From NCBI GenBank assembly GCA_035560235.1, contig DATMAG010000044.1:1-64000 (forward strand): a stretch of 64,000 nucleotides of DNA, written 5' to 3'. This DNA comes from DASRDU01 sp035560235. GTDB lineage: Bacteria; Acidobacteriota; Blastocatellia; RBC074. Below the pieces are notes generated by a model. That model saw nothing but the letters and a program-made list of their open reading frames with translations, made no database searches and was not told the origin of the DNA. Made by a program: the position numbers and the translations under genes. Shown piece by piece: positions 8,560-16,180 of this stretch (position 1 is its first letter; the number at the start of each line of letters is the position of its first letter).

Positions 8560-9498
8560 TCAGTGCTTCTCGGCCACTGCTTCAGCGGGCAGAGCAGAAG
8601 CGGCAGACCAGCGCGTCAACACGGCATCAAAAGCGATGCCCGACATAATCAGCGCGAGTGAAAAAACCGTGCGCCACCCGACCGGCTCATCAAGCAGCAG
8701 CCAGCCGAGCAGCACCGCAATCGCAGGCACGATGTAATCATAAAACGAAACCGTAATCGTGCTGAGCCGCGAGAGCGAAAAGACGTAAGCCGAATAGGCT
8801 CCGAGCGAGCCGAAGATGGTCAGAAACGCGAAGGCCGCAAAGGTGCGCGGCGTGAATGAAAAATGCGAAACCTCGCCGCTGATGAATCCGAGCAGCGAGA
8901 GGACTGTGCCTCCGGCGAGCATCTGAATCGCTGAAGCCGCAAACGGGCGCGCCTCAAACGATCCGTACTTTGACCAGACTGAACCGATGCTCCACGCGAT
9001 GCCCGCGACCTGCAGCGCGGCGACTCCGGCAAAGAACATCGGCTCAAACGACTGCGCGCCAGATCGCGGCGCAACGAGCAGCAGCACGCCGACGAACCCG
9101 GCAGCAATGCCCGCCAGCTTTGGCGCAGTGATCTGCTGATGATTGCCGCGCAGCGATTCAATCAGCACCATCCAGAACGGCCCGGTCGAAAGCAGCAGCG
9201 CCGTCCAGCCGCTCGTGATGTAATGCTCGGCCCACACGACCGCGCACGCGCCCAGGCCGATCATCATTGTTCCGATCATTGCGTGCCGCGACCATTCAGA
9301 GCGGCGGCGCGGCAGTTTCTGCCTTGTCAGCAGACAAAAGATCATCAGCACCGCGCCCGCAGTCGCGTAACGCAACCCGGTGAGCAGCAGCGTCGGAATC
9401 GTTTCAAGCGCGACGCGAATCGCCAGAAAATTACTGCCCCAGCAGAGGCTGGTCACAGCGAAGGCCAGATACGCCGGAGCTTTGCGATGTTCAGTCAT
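8560..9498 (-). CDS. EamA/DMT superfamily transporter
   Basis: A 312-residue integral membrane protein with about ten hydrophobic helices arranged as two EamA repeats. The first opens with FAVTSLCWGSNFLAIRVALETIP, a typical RhaT/YdcZ-type DMT motif. The second contains FLTIFGSLGAYSAYVFSLSRL followed by VPAIAVLLGWLLLDEPVGW, the hallmark C-terminal repeat. It probably exports a metabolite or amino acid across the inner membrane; the substrate cannot be deduced. No strong ribosome site precedes the ATG. A 26-bp-arm inverted repeat lies just upstream. Confidence 0.92.
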   Translation of the reverse strand: MTEHRKAPAYLAFAVTSLCWGSNFLAIRVALETIPTLLLTGLRYATAGAVLMIFCLLTRQKLPRRRSEWSRHAMIGTMMIGLGACAVVWAEHYITSGWTALLLSTGPFWMVLIESLRGNHQQITAPKLAGIAAGFVGVLLLVAPRSGAQSFEPMFFAGVAALQVAGIAWSIGSVWSKYGSFEARPFAASAIQMLAGGTVLSLLGFISGEVSHFSFTPRTFAAFAFLTIFGSLGAYSAYVFSLSRLSTITVSFYDYIVPAIAVLLGWLLLDEPVGWRTVFSLALIMSGIAFDAVLTRWSAASALPAEAVAEKH

Positions 9499-9527
9499 TC
9501 AATCCAGTCAGACCTGATCCCTGACGC

Positions 9528-9618
9528 CTGACGACTGACGACTGATTCCTGTTTTTATAAAAGCATCCGTTTTCATCACAGCTTTTCAAAATAACAGGAA
9601 TCAGTCGTCAGTCGTCAG
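9528..9618. repeat. Perfect inverted repeat with 26-bp arms
   Basis: The arms at 9528-9553 and 9593-9618 are exact reverse complements separated by 39 nt. Each arm contains tandem ACGACTG units (CTGACGACTGACGACTG). It sits between the penicillin-acylase stop and the DMT transporter start on the minus strand. There is no T-tract, so it is better seen as a dispersed palindrome than as a terminator. Confidence 0.85.
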
Positions 9619-9640
9619 GAATCAGTCAGGGTGTTACGGT

Positions 9641-11785
9641 TTACTGTCCGGCGGCCATGGCCTTGCCGCGCGTCAGGGTCTTGCGCGCGGTGACGTGTTT
9701 GAGCAGTTCGGCTTTGTTCAGAAAGTAGGTTGATTTGGCCCGGCCCTGGCTGAACAGCTTCTCGGCCTGATCGTCCCAGTGGCCCGATTCGGGATGATCG
9801 CTTTCGCCCAAGGGCAGAATCGTGAATGATTGCGGCGTCTTTGTCAGAATCACGATCTGTGTTGAAGTCTGACCGCCCTGCCCGACCATTTCACTGCCGG
9901 TCTTTTTGTAACTGATCGCGCGCGGCGTCGCCATTCCCGCTTCAGCGACAGTGCCGCCCGCGACCGGATATGTTTTTCCTCCGGTGCGCCCGACGCGGAA
10001 GTAACGACCGTAGGGTACTTCAAGCGAATTGAAACTGCTCCTGAGCCACTGCGCGGCCTTATCGAGAGCTTCAATCAGCTTTTCGTCAGTGAGCGTCGCA
10101 GGCACGCTCACTGCTGTCTGTTCGGGTTTGGATGGCAGCGACATCTTGAAGGCATAAAAGGCCAGCGCGCCGGTTGAATCGCTGTCGCTGCGGCGGTTCC
10201 AGTTCTGAATCTGGTTGTAAACAGCTGTCGCGTCGGCGCTGTGGCCGTTCGTGCCGCTGCTGCCCTTTTCCCACGCAGCTTTCAGACGCGCCTGCCATTC
10301 CTCGGCTTTGTAGACCTGCGGGCTGAAGGCGATGCTGATCATCTGTTCGGGCGTGACGTTCTGCGCGGCGTGCAGTTGTTCGAGCGTCATTGCGGCACGC
10401 TGGTGAGGTTCGCGGCGACCGTCGTTATAGACGTAAGGACGATCAGCATACTTTTCAGGCACGAGCGGGCTGTCCTTCATCATCGCAAATGGCGAGATGT
10501 TGTTGTTCTGCATGTAACCGCCCGGCGGATTGGTGATCTGCACCAGGTCTTCCATCGGATGAATGCCCTTCCATTCGCTCGCTGACGTATTGCCCGGCAC
10601 AGGCTTGCTGAAGTCGAAGCCTTTCGGACGAACCGGCACGCGCCCGGTGCGCTGGTAATAAATGTCGCCTTCGGTCGTGCCGACCATAATGTTCTGCGCC
10701 ATCAGTTGCAGGTGCGAGAGCGCCTTCTTCATCTCTGTCAGATTGCGCGCGGTGTACATCTGATAAATCTGATCGGTCAGGCCGATTTCGTTGAAGTACG
10801 GAATCGCCATCGCGTAAGCCCTGCCACCACGCCGCGCCACCACGGGGCCGTGATGCGTGTATTCAATCTCGACCTCCTGAGTCTTCATCACGCCGCCGTC
10901 AGACACTTTGATCTGTTCCTTTCGCACGGTCATCTCGCGCCACTGCCCGTCGTATTTGTACTGGCGCGGGTTCGCGGGGTTGATCTCTTCCTCGTACACA
11001 TCCGAAGTGTCAGGCCCGCCCGTCGTCATCGCCACCGAACACCACTTGCTGTGGCCGAGGCTGGGGAACGGCACGCCGAGAATGCTGACGCCTGAAACGG
11101 CGAAATCGCCCGCATAGATTCTGACTTCGTAAAAACGAAACTCGCCGTACCAGCCGAGGTGCGGGTCAATGACGGCATACGGCACTTTCAGTGAAGTCTT
11201 TGACGGCGCAAGCAGCATTTCATTCGAGCCGCGATAAGCGACCGGGTCAGGATCAATCCCGGCGCGTTTCAGATCGCCAGCGGCTTCGCCTTCGGGCCAG
11301 CCCCAGATGATGTAACGACCGAGCGCGATGACCTGCGCCGGGTGCAGTTCGGGCGCCCATTTCGGCACCTGTTCGGGATGTTCGCGCATGAACTGTCTGA
11401 TGCCTTCCTGATAGGCTTCAATGCAGGCGCGCATCTTCGGGCTGACATCGTTCCACCGTTGCCGACTGATGGCGGCGTGCTGCCAGGCGCGCTGTCGCCA
11501 GTCGTGGCGGAACCATTCCGGCCCGAAGGCTTCTGACATCGTGCCTTCGGCCTTGCGGTAATTGCGCAGCAGTTCTTCCAGGCGGTCTTCGGCCTGCGCG
11601 TAACCAACCGCAAAGGCCGCGTCTTCAAGCGTCGCGGCGAAGATGTGCGGCGTGCCGAACTCATCGCGCAGAATTTCAATCTGCCCGCCCTTCGCCGTCA
11701 CCTTCTTCGTTTGCGGTGTCCGGGCGCTGGCATTGACAACAATCAGGAGCAGTAACAACGGAAGCAGTTGATGGATTCTTTTCAT
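9641..11785 (-). CDS. Penicillin acylase family (S45) Ntn-hydrolase
   Basis: A 714-residue exported precursor. The ATG at 11785 (MKRIHQLLPLLLLLIVV) is chosen because it begins the signal peptide and follows AAGGA. An upstream in-frame ATG at 11860 would add 25 residues encoded by an intergenic repeat. The alpha-chain region has the family motif EILRDEFGTPHIFA and GYAQAEDRLEE. The autocatalytic cleavage site is probably Gly-Ser at RGSNEM, placing the N-terminal nucleophile at about Ser187. IDPHLG follows and corresponds to the conserved NDPHL. The C-terminal half contains VGTTEGDIYYQRTGRVPVR and GQGGQTSTQIV. S45 enzymes hydrolyse amides such as penicillin G, acyl-homoserine lactones or cyclic lipopeptides. 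The substrate here is unknown and it is probably periplasmic. Confidence 0.92.
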   Translation of the reverse strand: MKRIHQLLPLLLLLIVVNASARTPQTKKVTAKGGQIEILRDEFGTPHIFAATLEDAAFAVGYAQAEDRLEELLRNYRKAEGTMSEAFGPEWFRHDWRQRAWQHAAISRQRWNDVSPKMRACIEAYQEGIRQFMREHPEQVPKWAPELHPAQVIALGRYIIWGWPEGEAAGDLKRAGIDPDPVAYRGSNEMLLAPSKTSLKVPYAVIDPHLGWYGEFRFYEVRIYAGDFAVSGVSILGVPFPSLGHSKWCSVAMTTGGPDTSDVYEEEINPANPRQYKYDGQWREMTVRKEQIKVSDGGVMKTQEVEIEYTHHGPVVARRGGRAYAMAIPYFNEIGLTDQIYQMYTARNLTEMKKALSHLQLMAQNIMVGTTEGDIYYQRTGRVPVRPKGFDFSKPVPGNTSASEWKGIHPMEDLVQITNPPGGYMQNNNISPFAMMKDSPLVPEKYADRPYVYNDGRREPHQRAAMTLEQLHAAQNVTPEQMISIAFSPQVYKAEEWQARLKAAWEKGSSGTNGHSADATAVYNQIQNWNRRSDSDSTGALAFYAFKMSLPSKPEQTAVSVPATLTDEKLIEALDKAAQWLRSSFNSLEVPYGRYFRVGRTGGKTYPVAGGTVAEAGMATPRAISYKKTGSEMVGQGGQTSTQIVILTKTPQSFTILPLGESDHPESGHWDDQAEKLFSQGRAKSTYFLNKAELLKHVTARKTLTRGKAMAAGQ

Positions 11786-11810
11786 GGTCAGCCGTCCTTG
11801 TCTGTGAAAG

Positions 11811-11855
11811 AGAGATGACTGCAACAAACGGAAATAACGGAACAGACGAAAGAGA
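11811..11855. repeat. Single arm of the 'ACGGAA' palindrome family, copy 3
   Basis: The sequence AGAGATGACTGCAACAAACG and following units resemble the left arm of the copies at 2690, 47944 and 58763. Its partner arm is weak and overlaps the bax1 stop region (TTTTTCCGCCTGTTCCGC). It forms the junction between the bax1 and acylase genes. Confidence 0.45.
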
Positions 11856-11863
11856 CTCAATCC

Positions 11864-13123
11864 TTATTTTTCCGCCTGTTCCGCATTCTCTTCTTCAATC
11901 AGTCGCAATAAAGCCAGATGAACCGCTTTGGCATTGAGTGATGATTTGAAAACCAGCACACTGGCCGGAAGCTGTGCGGGCGCTTCGCGGCTGCAGCGCA
12001 GTTCTTCAGAAACCGCGATCAGAAAATCGCTGAACCTGCTGCGCTCGAATTCCTTCAGCCGGTCATTCAAATAACGCGGCGTCCAGTAACCGGGCAGTTC
12101 CAGATAAATCTTTCGACCATTCGGATGAACCAGCACGAGATCAGGCACAAAGGCCGTTTCGCCCAGATCCAGCACTTCGCGGCAGGCGCGCAATTCCCAT
12201 TCGCTGCCCGTCGCGCTCCAGCCTTCGAGTAATTTACTGAGCAGCGGATTTGCTGCGGGAAGTTCTTCAATCAGGTAATGCGACCGCAGTTTATGCTGTT
12301 CGCTGTCGAGTTCAAAGAAGGCCGTGCCGTTTTTAGTCGTAATCTCAGCTTTCATCCGCCAGCCGGGATAAAGCAGCAGCGCGGGCAGAAAGACGGCCAT
12401 CTGAATGCCGTATTTCTGCGACCGGTGAAAGAGCGACACCGGGCCGTTGAGCCTGATTTCATAACCCTTCGCCGGATTGCCGCTGATCGTGTGAATCAGC
12501 CCGCGACGGCGAATCTCCATAAACAACCGGCGGCTGACTTCCGGTTCCTGATTCTCAAGCCACAGCCGCAGTTCGGTGCAGCGATAGAGCAGCGCCTGAG
12601 CCTGCGCGACGTTGTAATGATCGAGCAGTTCGCGCCCGCCTGGTTCATCAAACCTCGTCAGCCGCTGCTGCCCGGCCAGGTCGGCATACAGGCCCGTCAT
12701 CACTTCGTCAGGCGTGCATTCAAGTTCTTCAGCGACGGCATCAATCACCTGCTGCCGCGACTGACTGTTGACCGGATGATGCTGCGCGGCTTTGACAAAA
12801 AGCGCCTGGCGAATCTCAGCCGGATCTTTCGCGCTGACCGTTTCAAATTCACAGCGATCCTCAAGCAGCTTGATCAGCCCGCGCAGAATGCGGTAATCGG
12901 TGCCGGTGCCGACATATTCATCCAGCGCGCGCACAAGTTCAGCGCGGGTCTTGTCGAGGTGCTGACTGACAATAAAGATCAGGTCTTCCGCCGTGCGCCG
13001 CAGCGCCGGATCGTCAGCATCAATATAGCGCGGCCCCGTGCGGCGGCCACGCTGCCAGCTCATGGCCAGGTCAGCGGTCAGCATTTCGTTCTGATGATCC
13101 TGTTCACTCGACGGCTGCGTCAT
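11864..13123 (-). CDS. bax1: DUF790 / Bax1-type nuclease, partner of XPB helicase
   Basis: A DUF790 protein of about 419 residues. Family hallmarks are MLTADLAMSWQRGRRTGPRYI near the N-terminus, YNVAQAQALLYRC, LNGPVSLFHRSQKYGIQMA and the PD-(D/E)xK-like FVPDLVLVHPNGRKIYLE followed by PGYWTPRYL. In archaea, Bax1 is a structure-specific DNA nuclease that binds XPB and cuts bubble or flap DNA for repair. The start at 13123 (after GGGTGG) is a compromise: the ATG at 13084 matches the family N-terminus better, and anything upstream of 13140 is translated REP sequence. The xpb gene lies upstream on the same strand but is separated by a RAYT transposase and a pseudogene, which is abnormal for this pair. 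Confidence 0.88.
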   Translation of the reverse strand: MTQPSSEQDHQNEMLTADLAMSWQRGRRTGPRYIDADDPALRRTAEDLIFIVSQHLDKTRAELVRALDEYVGTGTDYRILRGLIKLLEDRCEFETVSAKDPAEIRQALFVKAAQHHPVNSQSRQQVIDAVAEELECTPDEVMTGLYADLAGQQRLTRFDEPGGRELLDHYNVAQAQALLYRCTELRLWLENQEPEVSRRLFMEIRRRGLIHTISGNPAKGYEIRLNGPVSLFHRSQKYGIQMAVFLPALLLYPGWRMKAEITTKNGTAFFELDSEQHKLRSHYLIEELPAANPLLSKLLEGWSATGSEWELRACREVLDLGETAFVPDLVLVHPNGRKIYLELPGYWTPRYLNDRLKEFERSRFSDFLIAVSEELRCSREAPAQLPASVLVFKSSLNAKAVHLALLRLIEEENAEQAEK

Positions 13124-13170
13124 CTGCCACCCGTAGATACAACCGGCGTGACGCTTCGGAGCGCGGGCAG

Positions 13171-13209
13171 CCTGCCCGCAGGTTTGCCTCCCCTGCTGTA
13201 ATTTCAACG
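13171..13209. repeat. 39-bp direct repeat, copy A, joined to a REP palindrome
   Basis: It starts CCTGCCCGCAGGTTTGCC and differs at one base from the copy 68 bp further on. Its left end overlaps a palindrome GCGGGCAGCCTGCCCGC at 13163-13179. It lies just upstream of the bax1 start, within the leader of that gene. Confidence 0.85.
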
Positions 13210-13238
13210 ATGGCTCGCCAGTCCGCGCTCGTTCTCCT

Positions 13239-13277
13239 CCTGCCCGCAGGTTTGCCTCCCCTGGTGTAATTTCAACG
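13239..13277. repeat. 39-bp direct repeat, copy B
   Basis: The second copy of the 39-bp unit, with CCTGGTG in place of CCTGCTG. The two copies and the neighbouring GC-rich palindromes fill the space between the RAYT gene and bax1. Confidence 0.85.
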
Positions 13278-13335
13278 CGCTTTTTATGACAGCAAAGCAG
13301 CGCTGCAGGCTGGTCAGCCGCGCTCCTGTCAGACG

Positions 13336-13971
13336 CTACTCAGAAGCGGGCTGGCAGCCCGCGCTCCTGTAAAAAGCGCTGCTCCATCGCCATTCTTCAG
13401 GGCGAGCGCAAAGACCGGCTTTCACCGGGTTATTTTCAATATAAGCCAGGGCGCTGGCGTAATGACGCGCATTCCTGATGTAGCGATCAAAGAAATCTGC
13501 CTGCCAGAAGCGTCCCTCACGATGGAGCAGTTCGTTGCCTTTATTCGCAGTGTACGATTTCCACGAATGCAGAATCCGGTCAAGGCTCCAGCCAGGCAGC
13601 GGCGTAAATAAAACGTGAACGTGATTCGGCATCACCACCCAGGCCTGCAACCGGTATCGCTGTCCGTCAAAATGCAGCAGGTTCTCCTGCACGATCCTGG
13701 CAATCTCATCCTGTCGCAGATAACAACTGCCATAGCCCTGATCCAGATATGCATCCACTCGTTTTCGCTGCTCTTCATTGAAATCTTCCCGGGACAGATG
13801 TTCCAGCTCTTTTTCCCATCGCTCGAGCGCCTCCTGCGGCAGCGAATCAAACAGGCGATAGCAAACCGCCTGGGTTATTTCTGCGCCATCAAAATGCGGC
13901 AGGTAACCGCGTGAATACCATCCGTCACGTGATTTCGATTTGGGAAAGCCAGTCCGATTCATTCTCATCAC
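13336..13971 (-). CDS. REP-associated tyrosine transposase (RAYT)
   Basis: A 211-residue Y1-type HUH transposase-like protein that binds and nicks REP palindromes. The N-terminus has WYSRGYLPHFDG, common in one RAYT clade. The HUH motif lies in VVMPNHVHVLF (His117, His119). WKSYTANKGN and FWQADFFDRYIRN precede the region with the likely catalytic Tyr (HYASALAYIENNPVKAG). REP-like palindromes GCGGGCTG(G/C)CAGCCCGC flank it on both sides. The 3' one lies inside the reading frame and encodes the C-terminal AGCQPAS, so coding sequence and REP overlap. It sits between xpb and bax1. RAYTs are usually single-copy, vertically kept domesticated elements; whether this one is active is not known. Confidence 0.9.
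   Translation of the reverse strand: MMRMNRTGFPKSKSRDGWYSRGYLPHFDGAEITQAVCYRLFDSLPQEALERWEKELEHLSREDFNEEQRKRVDAYLDQGYGSCYLRQDEIARIVQENLLHFDGQRYRLQAWVVMPNHVHVLFTPLPGWSLDRILHSWKSYTANKGNELLHREGRFWQADFFDRYIRNARHYASALAYIENNPVKAGLCARPEEWRWSSAFYRSAGCQPASE
13346..13362. repeat. REP palindrome inside the RAYT 3' end
   Basis: A perfect palindrome GCGGGCTGGCAGCCCGC with GCTCCTGT beside it. It overlaps the last codons of the transposase gene and matches the copies on the other side of the gene. Confidence 0.85.
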
Positions 13972-13988
13972 CGCCTTATGATTGGAGC

Positions 13989-14039
13989 GCGGGCTGCCAG
14001 CCCGCCGACTGGTATCCGGAGCGCGGGCTGCCAGCCCGC
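13989..14039. repeat. Pair of REP palindromes upstream of the RAYT gene
   Basis: Two copies of GCGGGCTGCCAGCCCGC, each preceded by GGAGC, at 13989-14005 and 14023-14039, in direct orientation 34 bp apart. The pair resembles a BIME, the usual substrate arrangement for a RAYT. Confidence 0.85.
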
Positions 14040-14077
14040 TTCACTTTCGCTACCGCTGCGCTGGAATTTCAAATGAG

Positions 14078-14093
14078 GCGGGCTGGCAGCCGC
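14078..14093. repeat. Degenerate REP palindrome
   Basis: GCGGGCTGGCAGCCGC, one C short of the full palindrome, followed by GCTCC. It is in the opposite orientation to the pair at 13989-14039 and marks the outer edge of the REP block beside the PQQ pseudogene. Confidence 0.7.
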
Positions 14094-14112
14094 GCTCCAG
14101 CCGGGTATTGAA

Positions 14113-14638
14113 TTATCTCTGTGCTGATTTCTTTTCAATCCGGTAAAGATGCGTTCTGGTGCACAGATACCAAGCCCGGCCTGCAATCGCCGGTGAGGCC
14201 AGGAACCCGTCGCCGAACCGATTTTCGGCAAGTAATTCAAACGTCCGGCCCGGCCTGATGACGGTCGTTTTGCCGTCTTCTCTGAAAAACCAGATGCTCC
14301 CGTCCGCATAAACCGGCGAGGCAGAGTACTCACCGCCGAGGCGTGTCTGCCAGATGATTTCACCCGTCTTTGCTTCAACGCAACTGGCGATGCCGGGAAA
14401 GTGGTTGCATTCGATGTCGCGCCGCTCCAACAAAACTCTGAAGCTGCCGGTATCAATGCAAGAACCGAACGTGACACAGGCGCGCCCTGCTTCAATGGCA
14501 GGCGTGAGCGAAGCATATGAATTGAACGGATGCGCGTACTGCGGCTGCGTGACTTCAAAGAGTTTCAGGTCATGAAGGATGCAGCCCGTGTCGCGGTCAA
14601 TGCAGAGCGCACAGACCTGAAGCTGCTTCGACAGGCCG
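14113..14638 (-). pseudogene. Truncated PQQ-like beta-propeller protein
   Basis: The frame encodes the C-terminal part of a PQQ-binding-like (quinoprotein-type) propeller. Visible blades include HPFNSYASLTPAIEAGRACV, EAKTGEIIWQTRLGGEYSAS and GDGFLASPAIAGRAWYLCT. The usual N-terminal signal peptide and first blades are missing. The step from ECNHFPG directly to IASCVEAKTG suggests an internal deletion of further blades. The 5' truncation point coincides with the palindrome at 14639-14724; the codons upstream of it are translated repeat and helicase tail. There is no ribosome site or plausible start. It is most simply a decayed gene between xpb and bax1. Confidence 0.7.
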
Positions 14639-14724
14639 AATGGAACACGGATGAAACTGATTCGGCTGATCAACACAGATTGATCAGTTCTGATCTGTCG
14701 CATCCGTTTCATCCGCGTTCCATT
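14639..14724. repeat. Long palindrome, 'GGAACACGGATGAAAC' family, copy 1
   Basis: The left arm begins AATGGAACACGGATGAAAC and the right arm ends TTTCATCCGCGTTCCATT. The arms pair imperfectly over about 35 bp each. It truncates the PQQ pseudogene and lies just after the xpb stop. Four further copies flank the Ser/Thr kinase cluster at 31.1-34.0 kb. Confidence 0.75.
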
Positions 14725-14749
14725 CAGGTTGTTCTTCTCTGCCTTCATC

Positions 14750-16168
14750 TCATCGTGGCTCAAGCCATTCGTTATCCAGCACTGGTTCATCACGATCCTG
14801 CCGGAACTGCGCGGCATCGCTGCGCCGCTCGCTGATGCGTTCTTCAGTCGTGCCTGCAGTGACGACTTCGTAGAGGATGGCTTCCTTGTCGGGCGTTTTG
14901 CGCAGAATGCGACCGAGGCGCTGAATGTGTTCGCGGGTCGAACCGGAACCGGAGAGCACGACGGCCACCGACGCTTCGGGAATGTTGACGCCTTCGTTGA
15001 GAACCTTTGAAGTGGCGAGCGTGAGCAGGCTGCCGTGATTGAAGGCTTCGAGCCACTGCTTTCTTTCCTTCACCGGAGTTTCGTGCGTGATGGCCGGAAT
15101 CAGAAACTGCTCCGAGATGCGATAGACCATCTCGTTTTCGGCGGTGAAGATCAGCACGCGGTCGCGGCGATGACGTTGCAGCAGTCGGCTGAGGACTTCA
15201 AGCTTGGCTTCGGTGCCGAGCGCGATGCGCTTCGATTCGCGGTAAGCCTGCATGGCGCGCCGTCCCGCTTCGCTGCGGGCGCTGGCGAAAACGAACGACT
15301 GCCAGCCCTGCACGCCGCTGAATGAAATTCCTTCAGCCGCGACAAACTGGCGAAAGATGGCGCGCTCGCGGTTGTAGCGCGCCTGCTCCTGCGGCGTCAG
15401 TTGCACGGTGATCTTTTCAATCGAGTAATCGGCCAGGTATTCGCCCGCCAGGTGCTGCGCTTCGCGGCGATAGACTATCGGCCCGATCAGCGGAACCAGC
15501 AATTCTTCGCCGCCGTCGGCGCGGTCAGGCGTTGCCGTCAGCCCCAGGCGAAACGGCGCAATCGAAAGCTCAGCGGCGTAACGGTAGACGCTGCCCGGCA
15601 GGTGATGACACTCGTCAAAGATCATCAGCCCGAACTGATTTCCCAGGCGTTCCATAAACCGAAACGCCGAAGCGTAAGTCGTCACCGTGATCGCGCCGGT
15701 TTCAAAATAGCCGCCGCCGATCAGCCCGATTTCAGCCAGAAAGCACGACACCAGCAGGTCGTACCACTGATTCATCAGATCAATCGTCGGCACGATGACC
15801 AGCGTCGAACGCCCGCACATTTCAATCGCCATCTGCGCGACGAAGCTTTTGCCCGCGCCGGTCGGCAGGATGATCACGCCGCGTCGCCCGGCGCGCTGCC
15901 ACGCGGCGATGGCTTCCTGCTGATAAGGTCGCGGCTCGACTTTCAGATCGGTGCGAAACTGAAATTCAAGATATTTGCGGGCCTGATCCTCGTGCGGAAT
16001 CTTCTGCCTGACCAGATCGGTCAGAGCCTGGCGGTAAGCAATCGCCGGAGCGCGCCAGCGACGCACGCGCTCGTCCCACTGAAAAACGGACGGCACGCGC
16101 GCAGTGGCCTCAGCGCCCTCAAGCACCAGCGTTCCGGCATCGAATTGCAGCAGCAGTTCACAAGGCAT
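14750..16168 (-). CDS. XPB-type superfamily 2 DNA helicase
   Basis: A 472-residue SF2 helicase of the XPB/Rad25 group. The N-terminal 80 residues resemble the damage-recognition-like domain. Motif Q/I: RPYQQEAIAAW and LPTGAGKS with the Walker Lys at 107. Motif II is DECHHLPG (185-191), close to the archaeal XPB DEVHHLPA. Motif III is LTATPDRADGG. Motifs V-VI are TSKVLNEGVNIP and STREHIQRLGRILRK. XPB helicases open damaged DNA, and with the Bax1 nuclease they form a helicase-nuclease machine. The bax1 gene is downstream on the same strand but split off by a mobile-element block. The DinB-like gene upstream is only 12 nt away and probably shares the transcript. Confidence 0.93.
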   Translation of the reverse strand: MPCELLLQFDAGTLVLEGAEATARVPSVFQWDERVRRWRAPAIAYRQALTDLVRQKIPHEDQARKYLEFQFRTDLKVEPRPYQQEAIAAWQRAGRRGVIILPTGAGKSFVAQMAIEMCGRSTLVIVPTIDLMNQWYDLLVSCFLAEIGLIGGGYFETGAITVTTYASAFRFMERLGNQFGLMIFDECHHLPGSVYRYAAELSIAPFRLGLTATPDRADGGEELLVPLIGPIVYRREAQHLAGEYLADYSIEKITVQLTPQEQARYNRERAIFRQFVAAEGISFSGVQGWQSFVFASARSEAGRRAMQAYRESKRIALGTEAKLEVLSRLLQRHRRDRVLIFTAENEMVYRISEQFLIPAITHETPVKERKQWLEAFNHGSLLTLATSKVLNEGVNIPEASVAVVLSGSGSTREHIQRLGRILRKTPDKEAILYEVVTAGTTEERISERRSDAAQFRQDRDEPVLDNEWLEPR

Positions 16169-16180
16169 GACAAATCAGCT

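Noticed and set aside
12278..13201. 307-codon plus-strand frame opposite bax1
   Set aside because: It is a shadow of the DUF790 gene, without recognisable motifs.
13140..14100. CRISPR array
   Set aside because: Repeats are few, palindromic, irregularly spaced and associated with a RAYT gene; there are no spacers or cas genes.
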